DNA of 64,000 nt, from the NCBI GenBank assembly GCA_016294105.1, contig JAEDCN010000009.1, forward strand, positions 20,756 to 84,755. Reading direction: 5' to 3'. Both the position numbers and the translations under genes were made by a program. This document shows, in pieces, positions 8,406-16,987 of this stretch (position 1 is its first letter; every line of letters starts with the position of its first letter). This stretch comes from Treponema sp. (GTDB lineage Bacteria; Spirochaetota; Spirochaetia; Treponematales; Treponemataceae). A model generated the notes under the pieces. It searched no databases and was not told the origin of the DNA. It was given only the letters and a program-made list of their open reading frames with translations.

Positions 8406-9165
8406 GAGAAAACACCAACAATCCAACAACGGAGCCTACCGACAAGCCTGTAGCCACCATAAAGGCATCCATCAAGCGAGCAGTACCTGCCATCAAGTCA
8501 CCAGCAATCAAGTCACGGATGGAATTTACCAAGGCAAGACCAGGCACCACCTGCATTAAGGCAGCCGTCATCATCTGTACCGACTGGGGAACAATTCCTA
8601 AAACATAGATAAGCTGGCAAGCAATGGAAATAAAACCTCCGCTCATAACAGAAAGAATAAAGGAGTTCAAATTGAATTTTCCAATCCAAAGCAAAAACAT
8701 CCGTAGCAAAAATCCCACCACAAAAGCACAAATCGCCTGGGAAAGGCTACAGCCAAACATGAGACCAAAGAAAAAGCCAGTAAATCCACCCATAAGCACC
8801 AAACTCCAAAAGCTGTGGTCGGGAGAATGGTCGATTCGCTCCAGCATCCGAGAAACAAGAAGCAAGTCGGAATTAAAGCCTCGTTGAACAAGCCTGCGGG
8901 ACAGGTCGTTCAGAAGGGCTATTTTCCTCAAATTTACCGTGCGGTTTGTAATACGACGCATGGCAGTGTGACTGCAATGATCCTTGTCCTGCACCGTTAC
9001 CATCACTAAGGTGGGAGTTACAAAGGCAGAGGCTGACCGTGCCCCCATGGAACGAGCCATCCGAACGCAGGTTTCCTCTGCCCGATAGGTTTCTCCTCCA
9101 TTTTCTAGCACCATGGAACCAGCTTGCACTGCAATCTCCATTATCTGTTCTATGTATACGCTCAC
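8392..9165 (-). CDS. ThrE-like exporter, large subunit (YjjP type, DUF1212)
   Basis: 257 residues. The soluble N-terminal part (EIAVQAGSMVLENGGETYRAEET) carries the family's conserved GGETYR segment, and five hydrophobic segments follow from about residue 125. It forms the split version of the threonine/serine exporter with the next gene. The start is GTG 9165. There is no Shine-Dalgarno; an extended -10 (TGG-TATACT) lies only 6 nt upstream, suggesting a leaderless transcript. Confidence 0.8.
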   Translation of the reverse strand: MSVYIEQIMEIAVQAGSMVLENGGETYRAEETCVRMARSMGARSASAFVTPTLVMVTVQDKDHCSHTAMRRITNRTVNLRKIALLNDLSRRLVQRGFNSDLLLVSRMLERIDHSPDHSFWSLVLMGGFTGFFFGLMFGCSLSQAICAFVVGFLLRMFLLWIGKFNLNSFILSVMSGGFISIACQLIYVLGIVPQSVQMMTAALMQVVPGLALVNSIRDLIAGDLMAGTARLMDAFMVATGLSVGSVVGLLVFSHVVV

Positions 9166-9171
9166 AAATCA

Positions 9172-9180
9172 AGTATACCA
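9172..9180 (-). promoter_or_regulatory. Extended -10 promoter abutting the yjjP-like start
   Basis: TATACT (9177-9172) preceded by TGG on the minus strand, 6 nt from GTG 9165. The -35 is poor. Confidence 0.5.
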
Positions 9181-9189
9181 GATTTCTAC

Positions 9190-9218
9190 TTGTAAAACTA
9201 TTGATTATGGGCTATTAT
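9190..9218 (+). promoter_or_regulatory. Promoter for isocitrate dehydrogenase
   Basis: TTGTAA (9190-9195), 17-nt spacer, TATTAT (9213-9218). It overlaps the divergent exporter promoter region. Confidence 0.65.
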
Positions 9219-9256
9219 GTTGGGAAACGAATAACTTTTTTTAATGAGGTTGATTG

Positions 9257-10453
9257 GTGTCTAAAATTCAGATGAAAAATGCCATCGCAGAGCTTGATGG
9301 CGATGAAATGACTCGTATTCTATGGAAGGTTATAAAGGACAAGTTGTTGCTTCCTTTTGTTGATTTAAAGGTGGAATATTATGACTTGGGTCTTAAGGAA
9401 CGAGATGACTCTGAAGATGCTGTCACCTACAAGGCTGCTGAGGCAATCAAGCGTCTTGGAGTCGGTGTAAAATGTGCTACCATCACCTCTAATGCAGCTC
9501 GTGTACAGGAATACAATCTCAAAGGCTTAACCCCTAGCCCCAACGGAATTATCCGTGCCGAATTGGACGGTACCGTATTCCGCAAGCCCATTATTGTGGA
9601 TAACATCAAGGGAACTGTTTCTTGCTGGAAAAAGCCCTTGATTCTCGGTCGTCATGCCTATGGAGACGTATACAAGAATTGCGAAATTGCTGTTGACGGT
9701 CCTGGAAAGGCTGAACTGGTATTTACCGCTGCCGACGGAACAGAAATCCGCAAAACCATCATGGAAATGAAGGGACCTGGTATTCTCCAGGGAATCCACA
9801 ATACAGATAAATCAATTGAGAGCTTTGCTCGATGCTGCTTCTTCTACGGTCTTTCCGAAAAGGTTGATGTATGGTTTGCCACCAAGGACACCATCAGCAA
9901 GACCTACGACGGACGTTTCAAAGAGATTTTCCAGCAGGTATACGACAAGGAGTTTAAGGCCGAATTTGAAAAGGCTGGTTTGGAATACTTCTATACCCTC
10001 ATTGACGACGCTGTAGCCCGTGTTATGCAGAGTCCCGGTGGCTTCCTGTGGGCCTGCAAGAACTACGACGGTGACGTTATGAGTGACATGGTGGCCTCTG
10101 CCAGTGGAAGCCTTGCCATGATGACCAGCGTTCTTGTTTCTCCCGATGGACATTTTGAATACGAGGCTGCCCACGGAACAGTTCAGCGTCATTATTACAG
10201 ATACTTAAAGGGAGAGAAAACTTCTACCAACCCTGTCGCCCTTATTTTTGCTTGGACTGGAGCCCTTGCAAAGCGTGGTGAATTGGACGGAACCCAGGAG
10301 TTGGTTGATTTTGCCCAAAAGCTTGAACGAGCAACCTTGGAAACAATTGAAGATGGAATCATGACTGGTGACTTGGCTAAAATTGCAAATCCTCCTGCAA
10401 AACAGGTTTTGGATTCATGGCAATTTATCGATGCCATTGTACAGCGTTTATAA
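9257..10453 (+). CDS. icd: NADP-dependent isocitrate dehydrogenase, eukaryotic-type
   Basis: 398 residues. The N-terminus KNAIAELDGDEMTRI, the SPNGIIR...GTVFRKPI substrate segment and the AAHGTVQRH motif are those of the dimeric isocitrate dehydrogenases also found in mitochondria and cytosol of eukaryotes. It oxidises isocitrate to 2-oxoglutarate, making NADPH and the carbon skeleton of glutamate. GTG 9257 is preferred over TTG 9254 or ATG 9272 because TGAGG lies 7 nt upstream and the resulting MSKI N-terminus fits the family. Divergent from the ThrE-like pair. Confidence 0.93.
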   Translation: MSKIQMKNAIAELDGDEMTRILWKVIKDKLLLPFVDLKVEYYDLGLKERDDSEDAVTYKAAEAIKRLGVGVKCATITSNAARVQEYNLKGLTPSPNGIIRAELDGTVFRKPIIVDNIKGTVSCWKKPLILGRHAYGDVYKNCEIAVDGPGKAELVFTAADGTEIRKTIMEMKGPGILQGIHNTDKSIESFARCCFFYGLSEKVDVWFATKDTISKTYDGRFKEIFQQVYDKEFKAEFEKAGLEYFYTLIDDAVARVMQSPGGFLWACKNYDGDVMSDMVASASGSLAMMTSVLVSPDGHFEYEAAHGTVQRHYYRYLKGEKTSTNPVALIFAWTGALAKRGELDGTQELVDFAQKLERATLETIEDGIMTGDLAKIANPPAKQVLDSWQFIDAIVQRL

Positions 10454-10492
10454 ATTTTAACTGAAAATATAAGGGGATTTTCGGAGTTAAAC

Positions 10493-11512
10493 ATGGTAAA
10501 AGAGACGTTTAAAATATTGTGTGCTGATGATAGCGTTTCTATTAGAACCTATCTGACGGAGTTGCTGCAATCTTGGGGCTATACTGTTACCGCTTGTTGT
10601 AATGGAAAGGAAGCATGGGAAACCTATCAAAGGGATCCATCCTTCTCTGTCTTCTTGTTGGACTGGGTTATGCCTGAAATGAACGGACTTGAAGCTTGTA
10701 AGCTCATCCGTCAGGCTGAAGACACCGGCTACAAGTACATCATTATGCTTACCAGCAAGGATTCCACCGAGAATATCGTAGAAGCCTTGAATTCTGGTGC
10801 AGATGATTATTTGACAAAGCCCTTTCATCCTGCTGAACTAAAGGCTCGTATTCATACAGCCTATCGTTTCTTTGAGTATGAGCAGAAGCAACAGTCTATT
10901 GCCAATGAAACTCGTTTTGCATGTTACCAGGCCTTGACTGAATTGGCTGAAGCACGAGATTATGAAACTGGACAGCACCTGTCCAGAGTTTCTACTATGT
11001 CTCGACTTTTGGCAAAACAGTTGGGTCAGGACGAAAATTTCTTGAAGCAAATTGAGCTCTTTGCTCCCATGCACGATATTGGTAAGGTTGGTATTCCCGA
11101 TGGTATCCTTCATCTTCCCCGTAAGCTTACCCCTCAGGAATTCGACATCATCAAGACCCATACCTCCATTGGATATGATATCTTGAAAGGCAAGCCTACT
11201 ATGGAAATGGCTGCTGATATTGCTCATTATCATCACGAAAAATGGAATGGCTGCGGTTATCCAGAGGGCTTGAAAGGAGAAGAAATTCCCCTGTGTAGTC
11301 GCATTGTATCCATCATCGATGTGTATGATGCCTTGCGTGCCATTCGTCCCTACAAGAAGGAGTATACCCACCAAGATTCTGTAGATTTAATTTACAGGGA
11401 AAGCGGTATCTCCTTTGATCCTACCGTAGTGGCTGCCTTTAAGGAAATTGAGCACGACATTAAAAAGCTCTTTGATGAATCCTACAAGACCTTTGCTGAA
11501 ACACCAAACTAA
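10493..11512 (+). CDS. Response regulator with HD-GYP domain (c-di-GMP phosphodiesterase type)
   Basis: 339 residues. Residues 1-125 are a receiver domain: acidic DDS near the start, the phospho-acceptor Asp in FLLDWVMPEM, and KPFH near the end. A short linker leads to an HD-GYP domain with HDIGKVGIPD, HH in IAHYHHEKWNGCGYPEGL and a DVYDAL segment. The GYP signature reads CGYPEG. HD-GYP proteins hydrolyse cyclic di-GMP; here activity would be switched by a sensor kinase not encoded nearby. GGAG precedes ATG 10493. Confidence 0.9.
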   Translation: MVKETFKILCADDSVSIRTYLTELLQSWGYTVTACCNGKEAWETYQRDPSFSVFLLDWVMPEMNGLEACKLIRQAEDTGYKYIIMLTSKDSTENIVEALNSGADDYLTKPFHPAELKARIHTAYRFFEYEQKQQSIANETRFACYQALTELAEARDYETGQHLSRVSTMSRLLAKQLGQDENFLKQIELFAPMHDIGKVGIPDGILHLPRKLTPQEFDIIKTHTSIGYDILKGKPTMEMAADIAHYHHEKWNGCGYPEGLKGEEIPLCSRIVSIIDVYDALRAIRPYKKEYTHQDSVDLIYRESGISFDPTVVAAFKEIEHDIKKLFDESYKTFAETPN

Positions 11513-11547
11513 TATTAGGTTTTGAACAGGTTTAGTTTCTAAAACGG

Positions 11548-11593
11548 AAAAAGCCCAACTGGAGAGCAAATCTCATCAAGTTGGGCTTTTTTT
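11548..11593. terminator. Bidirectional terminator between converging genes
   Basis: AAAAAGCCCAACT ... AGTTGGGCTTTTTTT, perfect stem with A and T runs on both sides, between the HD-GYP regulator and murI. Confidence 0.9.
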
Positions 11594-12410
11594 ATTGCAG
11601 TAGGCCGCCCCAAGGAATGGAAAATTGGGCGCATAAATCTTGATAATAGCGGCTCATTTCTGGGCTGGAAAGCTCTGTAACGAAAAATCCCTTGTGACTA
11701 GGGGAAAACCCACCATCAGAACTCCCAGAAGCAGGGTTTTGGAGGGAGCGGATTCGTAGTGCCTGACGAATAACCCCTTCTCGAGAATCCACCACCTGTA
11801 CCGCCTCCCCTGCCAGCTGCTGGATTTCTGTGGCAATATGGAGAAAGTGGGTGCAGCCCAGCACAATGGTATCCACGTTTTGATCAAGGAAAAAATCAAC
11901 AGCGGGACGGGCAGCCTGAAGATAGAGACTTTTGTCTTGGCTCAGAAGATGCTGTTCAATGAAACGAATAAGCTTTCCGTCTCCACGGCTCACCACACGA
12001 CAGCTGGAGGCAAAGCTCTGGATGAGCCCCTGGGTGTAGGGATGGCGAACGGTGGCTTCTGTGGCTAAAAGACCAATGGTATTGTTCCGTGTTTTTGCTG
12101 CCGCCACCTTGATGGCAGGAACTGTTCCAATAAAGTGGATTCCAAGAAAATCCTGACGCAGGGTTTCCAAGGAGGTAACAGACATGGTATTGCAGGCCAA
12201 CACAAAGGCTGTGGGAGAAAAGCGGGAAAGAACTAATTGTACTGCTTCCTTTGTGGCGGCAATCACTTGTTCAGGAGTCTTTTCTCCATAAGGAAAGTTC
12301 TTTGTGTCTGCAAGATAGAGACAGGAGGCCTCAGGACAGGCTGATTTTAAGTAGCCCATGTAGGGCAAGCCTCCCGTTCCTGAGTCCAAAAAAGCAAAGT
12401 CAAGATGCAT
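11592..12410 (-). CDS. murI: Glutamate racemase
   Basis: 272 residues. Both catalytic cysteines are seen, in ACNTMS (C73) and GCTHF (C186), with the N-terminal DSGTGGLP motif. It makes D-glutamate for peptidoglycan. The last codons overlap the right arm of the terminator. It sits 8 nt after the zinc-ribbon-like gene, so the two are probably co-transcribed. Confidence 0.92.
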   Translation of the reverse strand: MHLDFAFLDSGTGGLPYMGYLKSACPEASCLYLADTKNFPYGEKTPEQVIAATKEAVQLVLSRFSPTAFVLACNTMSVTSLETLRQDFLGIHFIGTVPAIKVAAAKTRNNTIGLLATEATVRHPYTQGLIQSFASSCRVVSRGDGKLIRFIEQHLLSQDKSLYLQAARPAVDFFLDQNVDTIVLGCTHFLHIATEIQQLAGEAVQVVDSREGVIRQALRIRSLQNPASGSSDGGFSPSHKGFFVTELSSPEMSRYYQDLCAQFSIPWGGLLQ

Positions 12411-12418
12411 GGTAGTTC

Positions 12419-12736
12419 CTACAGGGAAAAAAGATTGTTGAAGGCACTTCTGGCAGTTTTTTTTGCCTCATCTGCCTTACCATTTGTAGAAGCAGCATGA
12501 ATATTCACTGAAAAATAATCGCAAAAATTTGCAGCCTCTTTGTCCCGTACCTCCTCATCGATTGTTTCGTGACAATCGTAATGGGAACCAGGCTGGTAAA
12601 ACCGACAATTAACACAGCTGTGCAGGGAAGCCCCGCAACGGGAACACTGGGAGGATCTAAAGATTACCAAACCTTCTGCTATGGGTTCTTTACATTTCCA
12701 ACACATAAATTCATCATACCCCATTTGACTAATCAT
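12419..12736 (-). CDS. Small zinc-ribbon-like protein, function unknown
   Basis: 105 residues with many cysteines in pairs: FMCWKCKEP, SSQCSRCGAS, SCVNCRFY, then DCHETID and NFCDYF. The first two CxxC pairs look like a zinc ribbon; CVNCRFYQPGS resembles short Cys-rich proteins conserved in spirochaetes, but I cannot name a family. The C-terminus is polar and probably flexible. ATG 12736 has AGGG 8 nt upstream; ATG 12724 is an alternative. It is divergent from the pentapeptide gene, with only 23 nt between the starts. Confidence 0.65.
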   Translation of the reverse strand: MISQMGYDEFMCWKCKEPIAEGLVIFRSSQCSRCGASLHSCVNCRFYQPGSHYDCHETIDEEVRDKEAANFCDYFSVNIHAASTNGKADEAKKTARSAFNNLFSL

Positions 12737-12753
12737 TTGCAATGCCCTAAACT
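12725..12753 (+). promoter_or_regulatory. Promoter abutting the pentapeptide-repeat gene start
   Basis: TTGACT (12725-12730), exactly 17 nt, TAAACT (12748-12753), then only 6 nt to ATG 12760. A transcript starting 6-7 nt after the -10 would begin at the A of the ATG. The promoter overlaps the divergent zinc-ribbon gene start. Confidence 0.65.
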
Positions 12754-12759
12754 AGAACT

Positions 12760-13392
12760 ATGTTCGTTACTAATACTTGTAGCCATCCTGGATGCCATCA
12801 CGCAGGTTTATCCTACATCAACAACGAGGGCGTGCTTACAGACAGAAGTTTTTTTTGCTTCAAGCACGTGGAAGATCCAGAGGGAATGAAAGATTCTGTC
12901 TACGATTATATTCGGAAACACCAGAAAATCGTGGGATTGAATGCATCAGGACTCACCTTTACCGATATTGATTTGACTGACAAGCGTTTTTACGGCTGCA
13001 ACTTCCAGAATTGCACCTTCAGCAATCTGCACTCGGAATTTTTTCGCGCCCGAATGTCTATCTTTGACTTTTCCCTTTTTGTGGACTGCAATCTTCTCAA
13101 GTCAAACCTACAATTTTCTTCTTTTGCAGGTTCCACCTTTTCCCACGTGCTTTTTACTGGTTCTGATTTAGTCCACAACAATTTTTGCGGAATCACTTCT
13201 TATCAGTCTTCCTTTGACGATTCAGATTTGTACAATTCCCGATTCATCAAGGCAAATCTCATCGATACCTCCTTCCAAAACTGCAATATAAAAAAGACGA
13301 TTTTTTACGAGTCCAATCAGCAGAACATCTCCTTCAAGCAATCCAACACACGGGAAGCTGAATTCGAGTACAAAGAGGGGGTCATTTTATGA
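12760..13392 (+). CDS. Pentapeptide-repeat protein with N-terminal Cys/His segment
   Basis: 210 residues. The first 40 hold a possible metal site (CSHPGCHHAG ... FFCFKH). From about residue 60 the sequence follows the A(D/N)LXX pentapeptide pattern (DIDLTDKRFYGCNFQNCTFSN, SDLYNSRFIKANL), which folds as a right-handed quadrilateral helix. Such proteins are often protein-interaction modules; some mimic DNA. It overlaps the next gene by 4 nt, so the two are likely coupled. No ribosome site precedes ATG 12760. Confidence 0.8.
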   Translation: MFVTNTCSHPGCHHAGLSYINNEGVLTDRSFFCFKHVEDPEGMKDSVYDYIRKHQKIVGLNASGLTFTDIDLTDKRFYGCNFQNCTFSNLHSEFFRARMSIFDFSLFVDCNLLKSNLQFSSFAGSTFSHVLFTGSDLVHNNFCGITSYQSSFDDSDLYNSRFIKANLIDTSFQNCNIKKTIFYESNQQNISFKQSNTREAEFEYKEGVIL

Positions 13393-13973
13393 AGGTTTAC
13401 TTTCATTTTAACATCGATGGATTTTCAAATTGCTACGTAGTTACCAACGAAAAAAACATGGAAGCCCTTATTATTGATCCAGGAAAAATAACGAAAGAGA
13501 TATTGGAGCAGGTGGAAAGTGGCCCCTACAATTTGACTGCAGTGCTCATAACCCACAGACATAAAAGCCATGTACGGGGACTGGAAACCCTCAAAAAGAT
13601 TTACAAGCCCAAGGTGTATGCTGCAGACTTTGATATTGCTGGCTCCGAGGAAACATTGCTGAATGGAGATGGCATCATCTACGCAGCGGGCCTGCAGATA
13701 AAGCACCTTGCCCTACCTGGTCACTCAGCAGATTCCATGGCATATAAAATCAGCCATATTGTTTTTACTGGAGATACGATTTTTGCAGGAATGATTTCCA
13801 ACACCTCTAGCACCTATGCCCGAAGAACACTGATTTCAAATATCTCCACAAAAATTCTTTCCCAGCAGGACGACATTATCTTGATGCCTGGTCATGGGCC
13901 TCCGTCAACCTTGGCTGCAGAAAAGAACTTTAATCCCGCCTTTCTACAAGCTCCTACGGAATATTTTGACTAG
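13389..13973 (+). CDS. Metallo-beta-lactamase-fold protein with a degenerate metal site
   Basis: 194 residues, resembling short glyoxalase II-like hydrolases. The hallmark HxHxDH appears as THRHKSH (H56, H58, S60, H61): the Asp that binds the second metal is replaced by Ser. Other ligands remain: GHS (H112), GDTIF (D129) and PGHG (H169). It may therefore use one metal or have changed chemistry. Start overlaps the pentapeptide gene by 4 nt (ATGA type). Its TAG stop shares a CTAG palindrome with the stop of the converging lipoprotein gene. Confidence 0.8.
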   Translation: MKVYFHFNIDGFSNCYVVTNEKNMEALIIDPGKITKEILEQVESGPYNLTAVLITHRHKSHVRGLETLKKIYKPKVYAADFDIAGSEETLLNGDGIIYAAGLQIKHLALPGHSADSMAYKISHIVFTGDTIFAGMISNTSSTYARRTLISNISTKILSQQDDIILMPGHGPPSTLAAEKNFNPAFLQAPTEYFD

Positions 13974-15820
13974 CGACCCACCAAGGAGATTCGTCCCGCT
14001 TCCATTCCCCATCGCTGGAACACATAATCGCTGAGCACCTGGCTGGCCTTGCTAAAGCCTGATCCCTTTGTATCTTGGATATAGGCACAAAGCTCTGGTT
14101 CTGCTCGTAGCATGGAGCCACGCTGGGCCAAGTTGTCCGCAAAATAGGAGCCTGTTTGGGCTACCGATTGCTGCATCACGTAGGCCATGAATTCGTTGTG
14201 CATGAGATAGGTGTCATCCAGATTGTAATTAAGGGAAGCCTGCAGATTAAAGTAGCGGTGCAGGAAGTGCAAAGACAAAGGATCTGCATTATCATATACA
14301 GAGGCAACCTTGGAACGGAAATCCTCGTTCACAAAGAAAAGACCATGGAAGCCTTCGTGGGCAACAAAGGTGTACCGTAAATACAGGGCAGATTCCTGAG
14401 ACAGGGAAATAATGGCACCGTAGCCGCTTTCATAGCCGCCGCCTGCAGCCTTCTTTATAATTCCGTTATGAAGAAGAATATCCTTCAGAAGGTTTTCCTT
14501 TTCGTTTAGAGGGAAATTGGTTGATTCAGCCAAGGAAAAGAAGGCGGCCAAGGTTTCGCTGCGGTAGTCGTGGGCATTGAAGCCGTGCTTTCCCACCAAA
14601 TCCTTGTCATGAACCAGCGTGCCGATGTAGCCAGTCTTTTCTGTGTAAAAAGCCAGCCGCTTGAAAAAATCATCCTGCACCTTGTAGTCAGCGGTGTCAA
14701 AGAAAAGGATGCCGGGAAACTGCTCCCACTCAAAAAGCTCGTAGTCCTCGTGGCGCCAGGAAGTTTGACTCCACAGAGGAATCATTCCAGGATCTGTTGC
14801 CAAAGGCTCCAGCACTGCCCCATCGTGACGCAGGGGCTTTTCCTCCAAGGTCATGGTTATCCCTTCCACCATATCCTCCCCTTGAAGCAAGGTAAAGGCA
14901 CCGAAGGGATTTTCCAGCCCCTTGTCATGGAAAGAGGCCTTCCGCTGGTTGGGAGCACGACGCAGACGAATGACTTCGCCACCAATCTGGAAACGAAGCT
15001 GAGGCTGCTGGGAGGTTTTTTCTGGCATGGCGGGACTGGGCTTCAAAGAAAGGCTTATAAGGGCAGAGCGTGCAGGAGAGATTACAGCAGCAAAGTCCTT
15101 TTTTGCCGCGGTAAAGTCAAAGTCGGCGGAAGCCTGGCTTCTGTCCCATAGTCCACCTTGGGAGGAAAAGGAATAAGAATCAGTGCCAGAAAATCCTATT
15201 TCCATAGGTTGTAGGCCAACAGAAACGATGGATACTGGTACCGTGGAATACAAAAGGATTCCCCTAAAATCCCCAAAGTCTTGGGCAGGAATTACCATGG
15301 ATAGGCTAATCTGCTGGTCAGAAGGAAGGTGCTGCTGCTCCAAGGGAGTAAGACAGCGGGCCAGGGGACGTTCTGACAAAGACTCCTTCAACTTGCCAGA
15401 TGAGGTGAAATCACTTTGATACAAAAAACCAAAGGCAAGATTTCCCTGATTTCCAGAGCTGATACTGGTGTTCGTGGCTGAATTCTTTTTTTCAGGGGGA
15501 TTTGCAAGGGTAATGCGACAGGAAACACCACCCCAACTCTCCAGTGCAGGGGCCAGTTGGGGAAGCTGCTCTGGGTTTACTGCAAGATAGATATAGGCTG
15601 ATTTTTCTGGATTCAGGATGGCACCCTTCTTACCGTTGTTATTCAAAGCTTCCATGGGAAGGCTTTCCCCAGAAAAATCTTTTTCAGAACCAGCGGAAGC
15701 AGTTTGCAAGTGAAGGTTTGGTTGGAATAAAACCTGACTTTTGCTGGAACAGCTGAAACAGCTGGTTAACAGAATCACACAAAATAAATATGATGAACGA
15801 ATTTTGATTTTCTTTAGCAT
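13970..15820 (-). CDS. Large lipoprotein with HExxH zinc-peptidase motif
   Basis: 616 residues from ATG 15820. The N-terminus is a lipoprotein signal (MLKKIKIRSSYLFCVILL ending TSCFSCSSK), so it should be lipid-anchored in the envelope. The first two thirds are beta-rich with no known domain. Near the C-terminus is AHEGFHGLFF, an HExxH motif at about H488/E489/H492, followed about 50 residues later by HNEFMAY (E543). This spacing and the second Glu fit a gluzincin-type zinc metallopeptidase. I infer a surface or periplasmic protease; no family name is assigned. Longer starts upstream would destroy the signal peptide. Confidence 0.7.
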   Translation of the reverse strand: MLKKIKIRSSYLFCVILLTSCFSCSSKSQVLFQPNLHLQTASAGSEKDFSGESLPMEALNNNGKKGAILNPEKSAYIYLAVNPEQLPQLAPALESWGGVSCRITLANPPEKKNSATNTSISSGNQGNLAFGFLYQSDFTSSGKLKESLSERPLARCLTPLEQQHLPSDQQISLSMVIPAQDFGDFRGILLYSTVPVSIVSVGLQPMEIGFSGTDSYSFSSQGGLWDRSQASADFDFTAAKKDFAAVISPARSALISLSLKPSPAMPEKTSQQPQLRFQIGGEVIRLRRAPNQRKASFHDKGLENPFGAFTLLQGEDMVEGITMTLEEKPLRHDGAVLEPLATDPGMIPLWSQTSWRHEDYELFEWEQFPGILFFDTADYKVQDDFFKRLAFYTEKTGYIGTLVHDKDLVGKHGFNAHDYRSETLAAFFSLAESTNFPLNEKENLLKDILLHNGIIKKAAGGGYESGYGAIISLSQESALYLRYTFVAHEGFHGLFFVNEDFRSKVASVYDNADPLSLHFLHRYFNLQASLNYNLDDTYLMHNEFMAYVMQQSVAQTGSYFADNLAQRGSMLRAEPELCAYIQDTKGSGFSKASQVLSDYVFQRWGMEAGRISLVGR

Positions 15821-15855
15821 AGAGTATAATACTACCTTTTTTTCAATAAAAACGC

Positions 15856-15861
15856 TATAGT
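15856..15861 (+). promoter_or_regulatory. -10 box 6 nt before the 15868 start
   Basis: TATAGT followed by 6 nt and ATG 15868. The -35 is weak. On the opposite strand TATTAT (15831-15826) lies 5 nt before ATG 15820, so both divergent genes have a -10 almost touching the start. Confidence 0.45.
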
Positions 15862-15867
15862 TGCACC

Positions 15868-16479
15868 ATGTCCTCACAGAATTTTTCTGGAATAATCCTA
15901 CAGCCTCACAACACACCCTTAAGCCAGCTTTTAAGAGAGCACCGAGACATTTTGAAAAACCTCGCTCCTTGGCTCGACGGAGGAAAACTGTATCCCGTCT
16001 ATCCCTGTCATTGCTTGGTAAAAACAGAACTTTCTGCAAAGGAGCTTAAAAAACAGATTACTGTTTGCAGGATTCTTCCCCCACAGCTACAAGATGGCTT
16101 TTTATTCCGCCCTGTGGAAGTAGCTGGAGTACCGCTTCAAGCCCTGCCGCCCCAGCTACTGCACCAAATCCTTCCATTTTTATCTGAACAGGAGCTTGAA
16201 AATAAATCTATTCCCGCTGGCTTTATTTTTGGCTATGTATCCCTTCAGCAAACAGAATCCCTCATACGACAGGGACTTGAATCCCTTTCCGCTAGAATCG
16301 AATCTCTGAATCTACGAGTCTTTCGTTTGCAGCACATAGAATACCACTACCGAGGTAGCCCCTGTCAAGGCAACGGAACCAGTGAGCCACTCCCCAGCTC
16401 CTTGGATTGGACTATGGAGCTTCCCCACTGGGTTAAAATTAATCCCCCGAGGAAAGATGGTTTCCGCAGAAAATTATGA
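15868..16479 (+). CDS. Hypothetical protein
   Basis: 203 residues, no signal peptide, no membrane segment and no motif that I recognise. The middle (QLLHQILPFLSEQELENKSIPAGFIFGYVSLQQTESLIRQGLESLSARIES, discontinuous) is helical. The start is ATG 15868, divergent from the HExxH lipoprotein with 47 nt between. The stop overlaps the stop of the next, converging gene by 6 nt. Codon use is like its neighbours, so it is likely a real gene. Confidence 0.6.
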   Translation: MSSQNFSGIILQPHNTPLSQLLREHRDILKNLAPWLDGGKLYPVYPCHCLVKTELSAKELKKQITVCRILPPQLQDGFLFRPVEVAGVPLQALPPQLLHQILPFLSEQELENKSIPAGFIFGYVSLQQTESLIRQGLESLSARIESLNLRVFRLQHIEYHYRGSPCQGNGTSEPLPSSLDWTMELPHWVKINPPRKDGFRRKL

Positions 16480-16875
16480 CTTAGTAAACTCTGCGTCTGT
16501 TGCCTCAGCTTCAGGGGCAGAAGTAGAGCCGGCTTCATCCGTTGGAGTGGCGGTGTCACCCTGCTCCTTGGCTTTAAGGCTTTCTTCTCGCTGGACAATC
16601 TCTTTTTCAAGGCGCTGGATTTCCTCCATAATTCCACTGATGAGACTGTTGTCGGCAGAAAGGGTGGCAGAGGGATTTTCTTCAAAGAATTTCAGCACTG
16701 CCTGTCCCAAGGCACGATACTCCTTGTTTTGGCGAGAAATCAACTGATGGGTTTCTATTTTGGTGACGCTTTTGTCGCTAAAATCCTGTACCGCATCGCC
16801 AGCCTTAGAAAGGGCTTCCTTTGAAACTTCTACACCCTTGTCCAGATATTCCTTCATTTTATCTAAAAAAGCCAT
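16474..16875 (-). CDS. Small coiled-coil protein with acidic tail, function unknown
   Basis: 133 residues starting MAFLDKMKEYLDKG; AAGGAG lies 5-6 nt upstream of ATG 16875. The first 45 residues form an amphipathic helix, residues 80-105 (IMEEIQRLEKEIVQREES) a coiled coil, and the C-terminal 30 residues are Ala/Thr/Glu-rich and disordered. It may be a membrane-peripheral or structural protein. No function assigned. Confidence 0.65.
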   Translation of the reverse strand: MAFLDKMKEYLDKGVEVSKEALSKAGDAVQDFSDKSVTKIETHQLISRQNKEYRALGQAVLKFFEENPSATLSADNSLISGIMEEIQRLEKEIVQREESLKAKEQGDTATPTDEAGSTSAPEAEATDAEFTKS

Positions 16876-16987
16876 AACCACTCCTTGGTAAAAATATCTT
16901 TAATATTAAAATAATCTATTCTGTAACTTTTTTCCACAAAACTTTTGGATTTTTCACTAAAACTTTTGGTAAGCTCATGTTGTGCAG

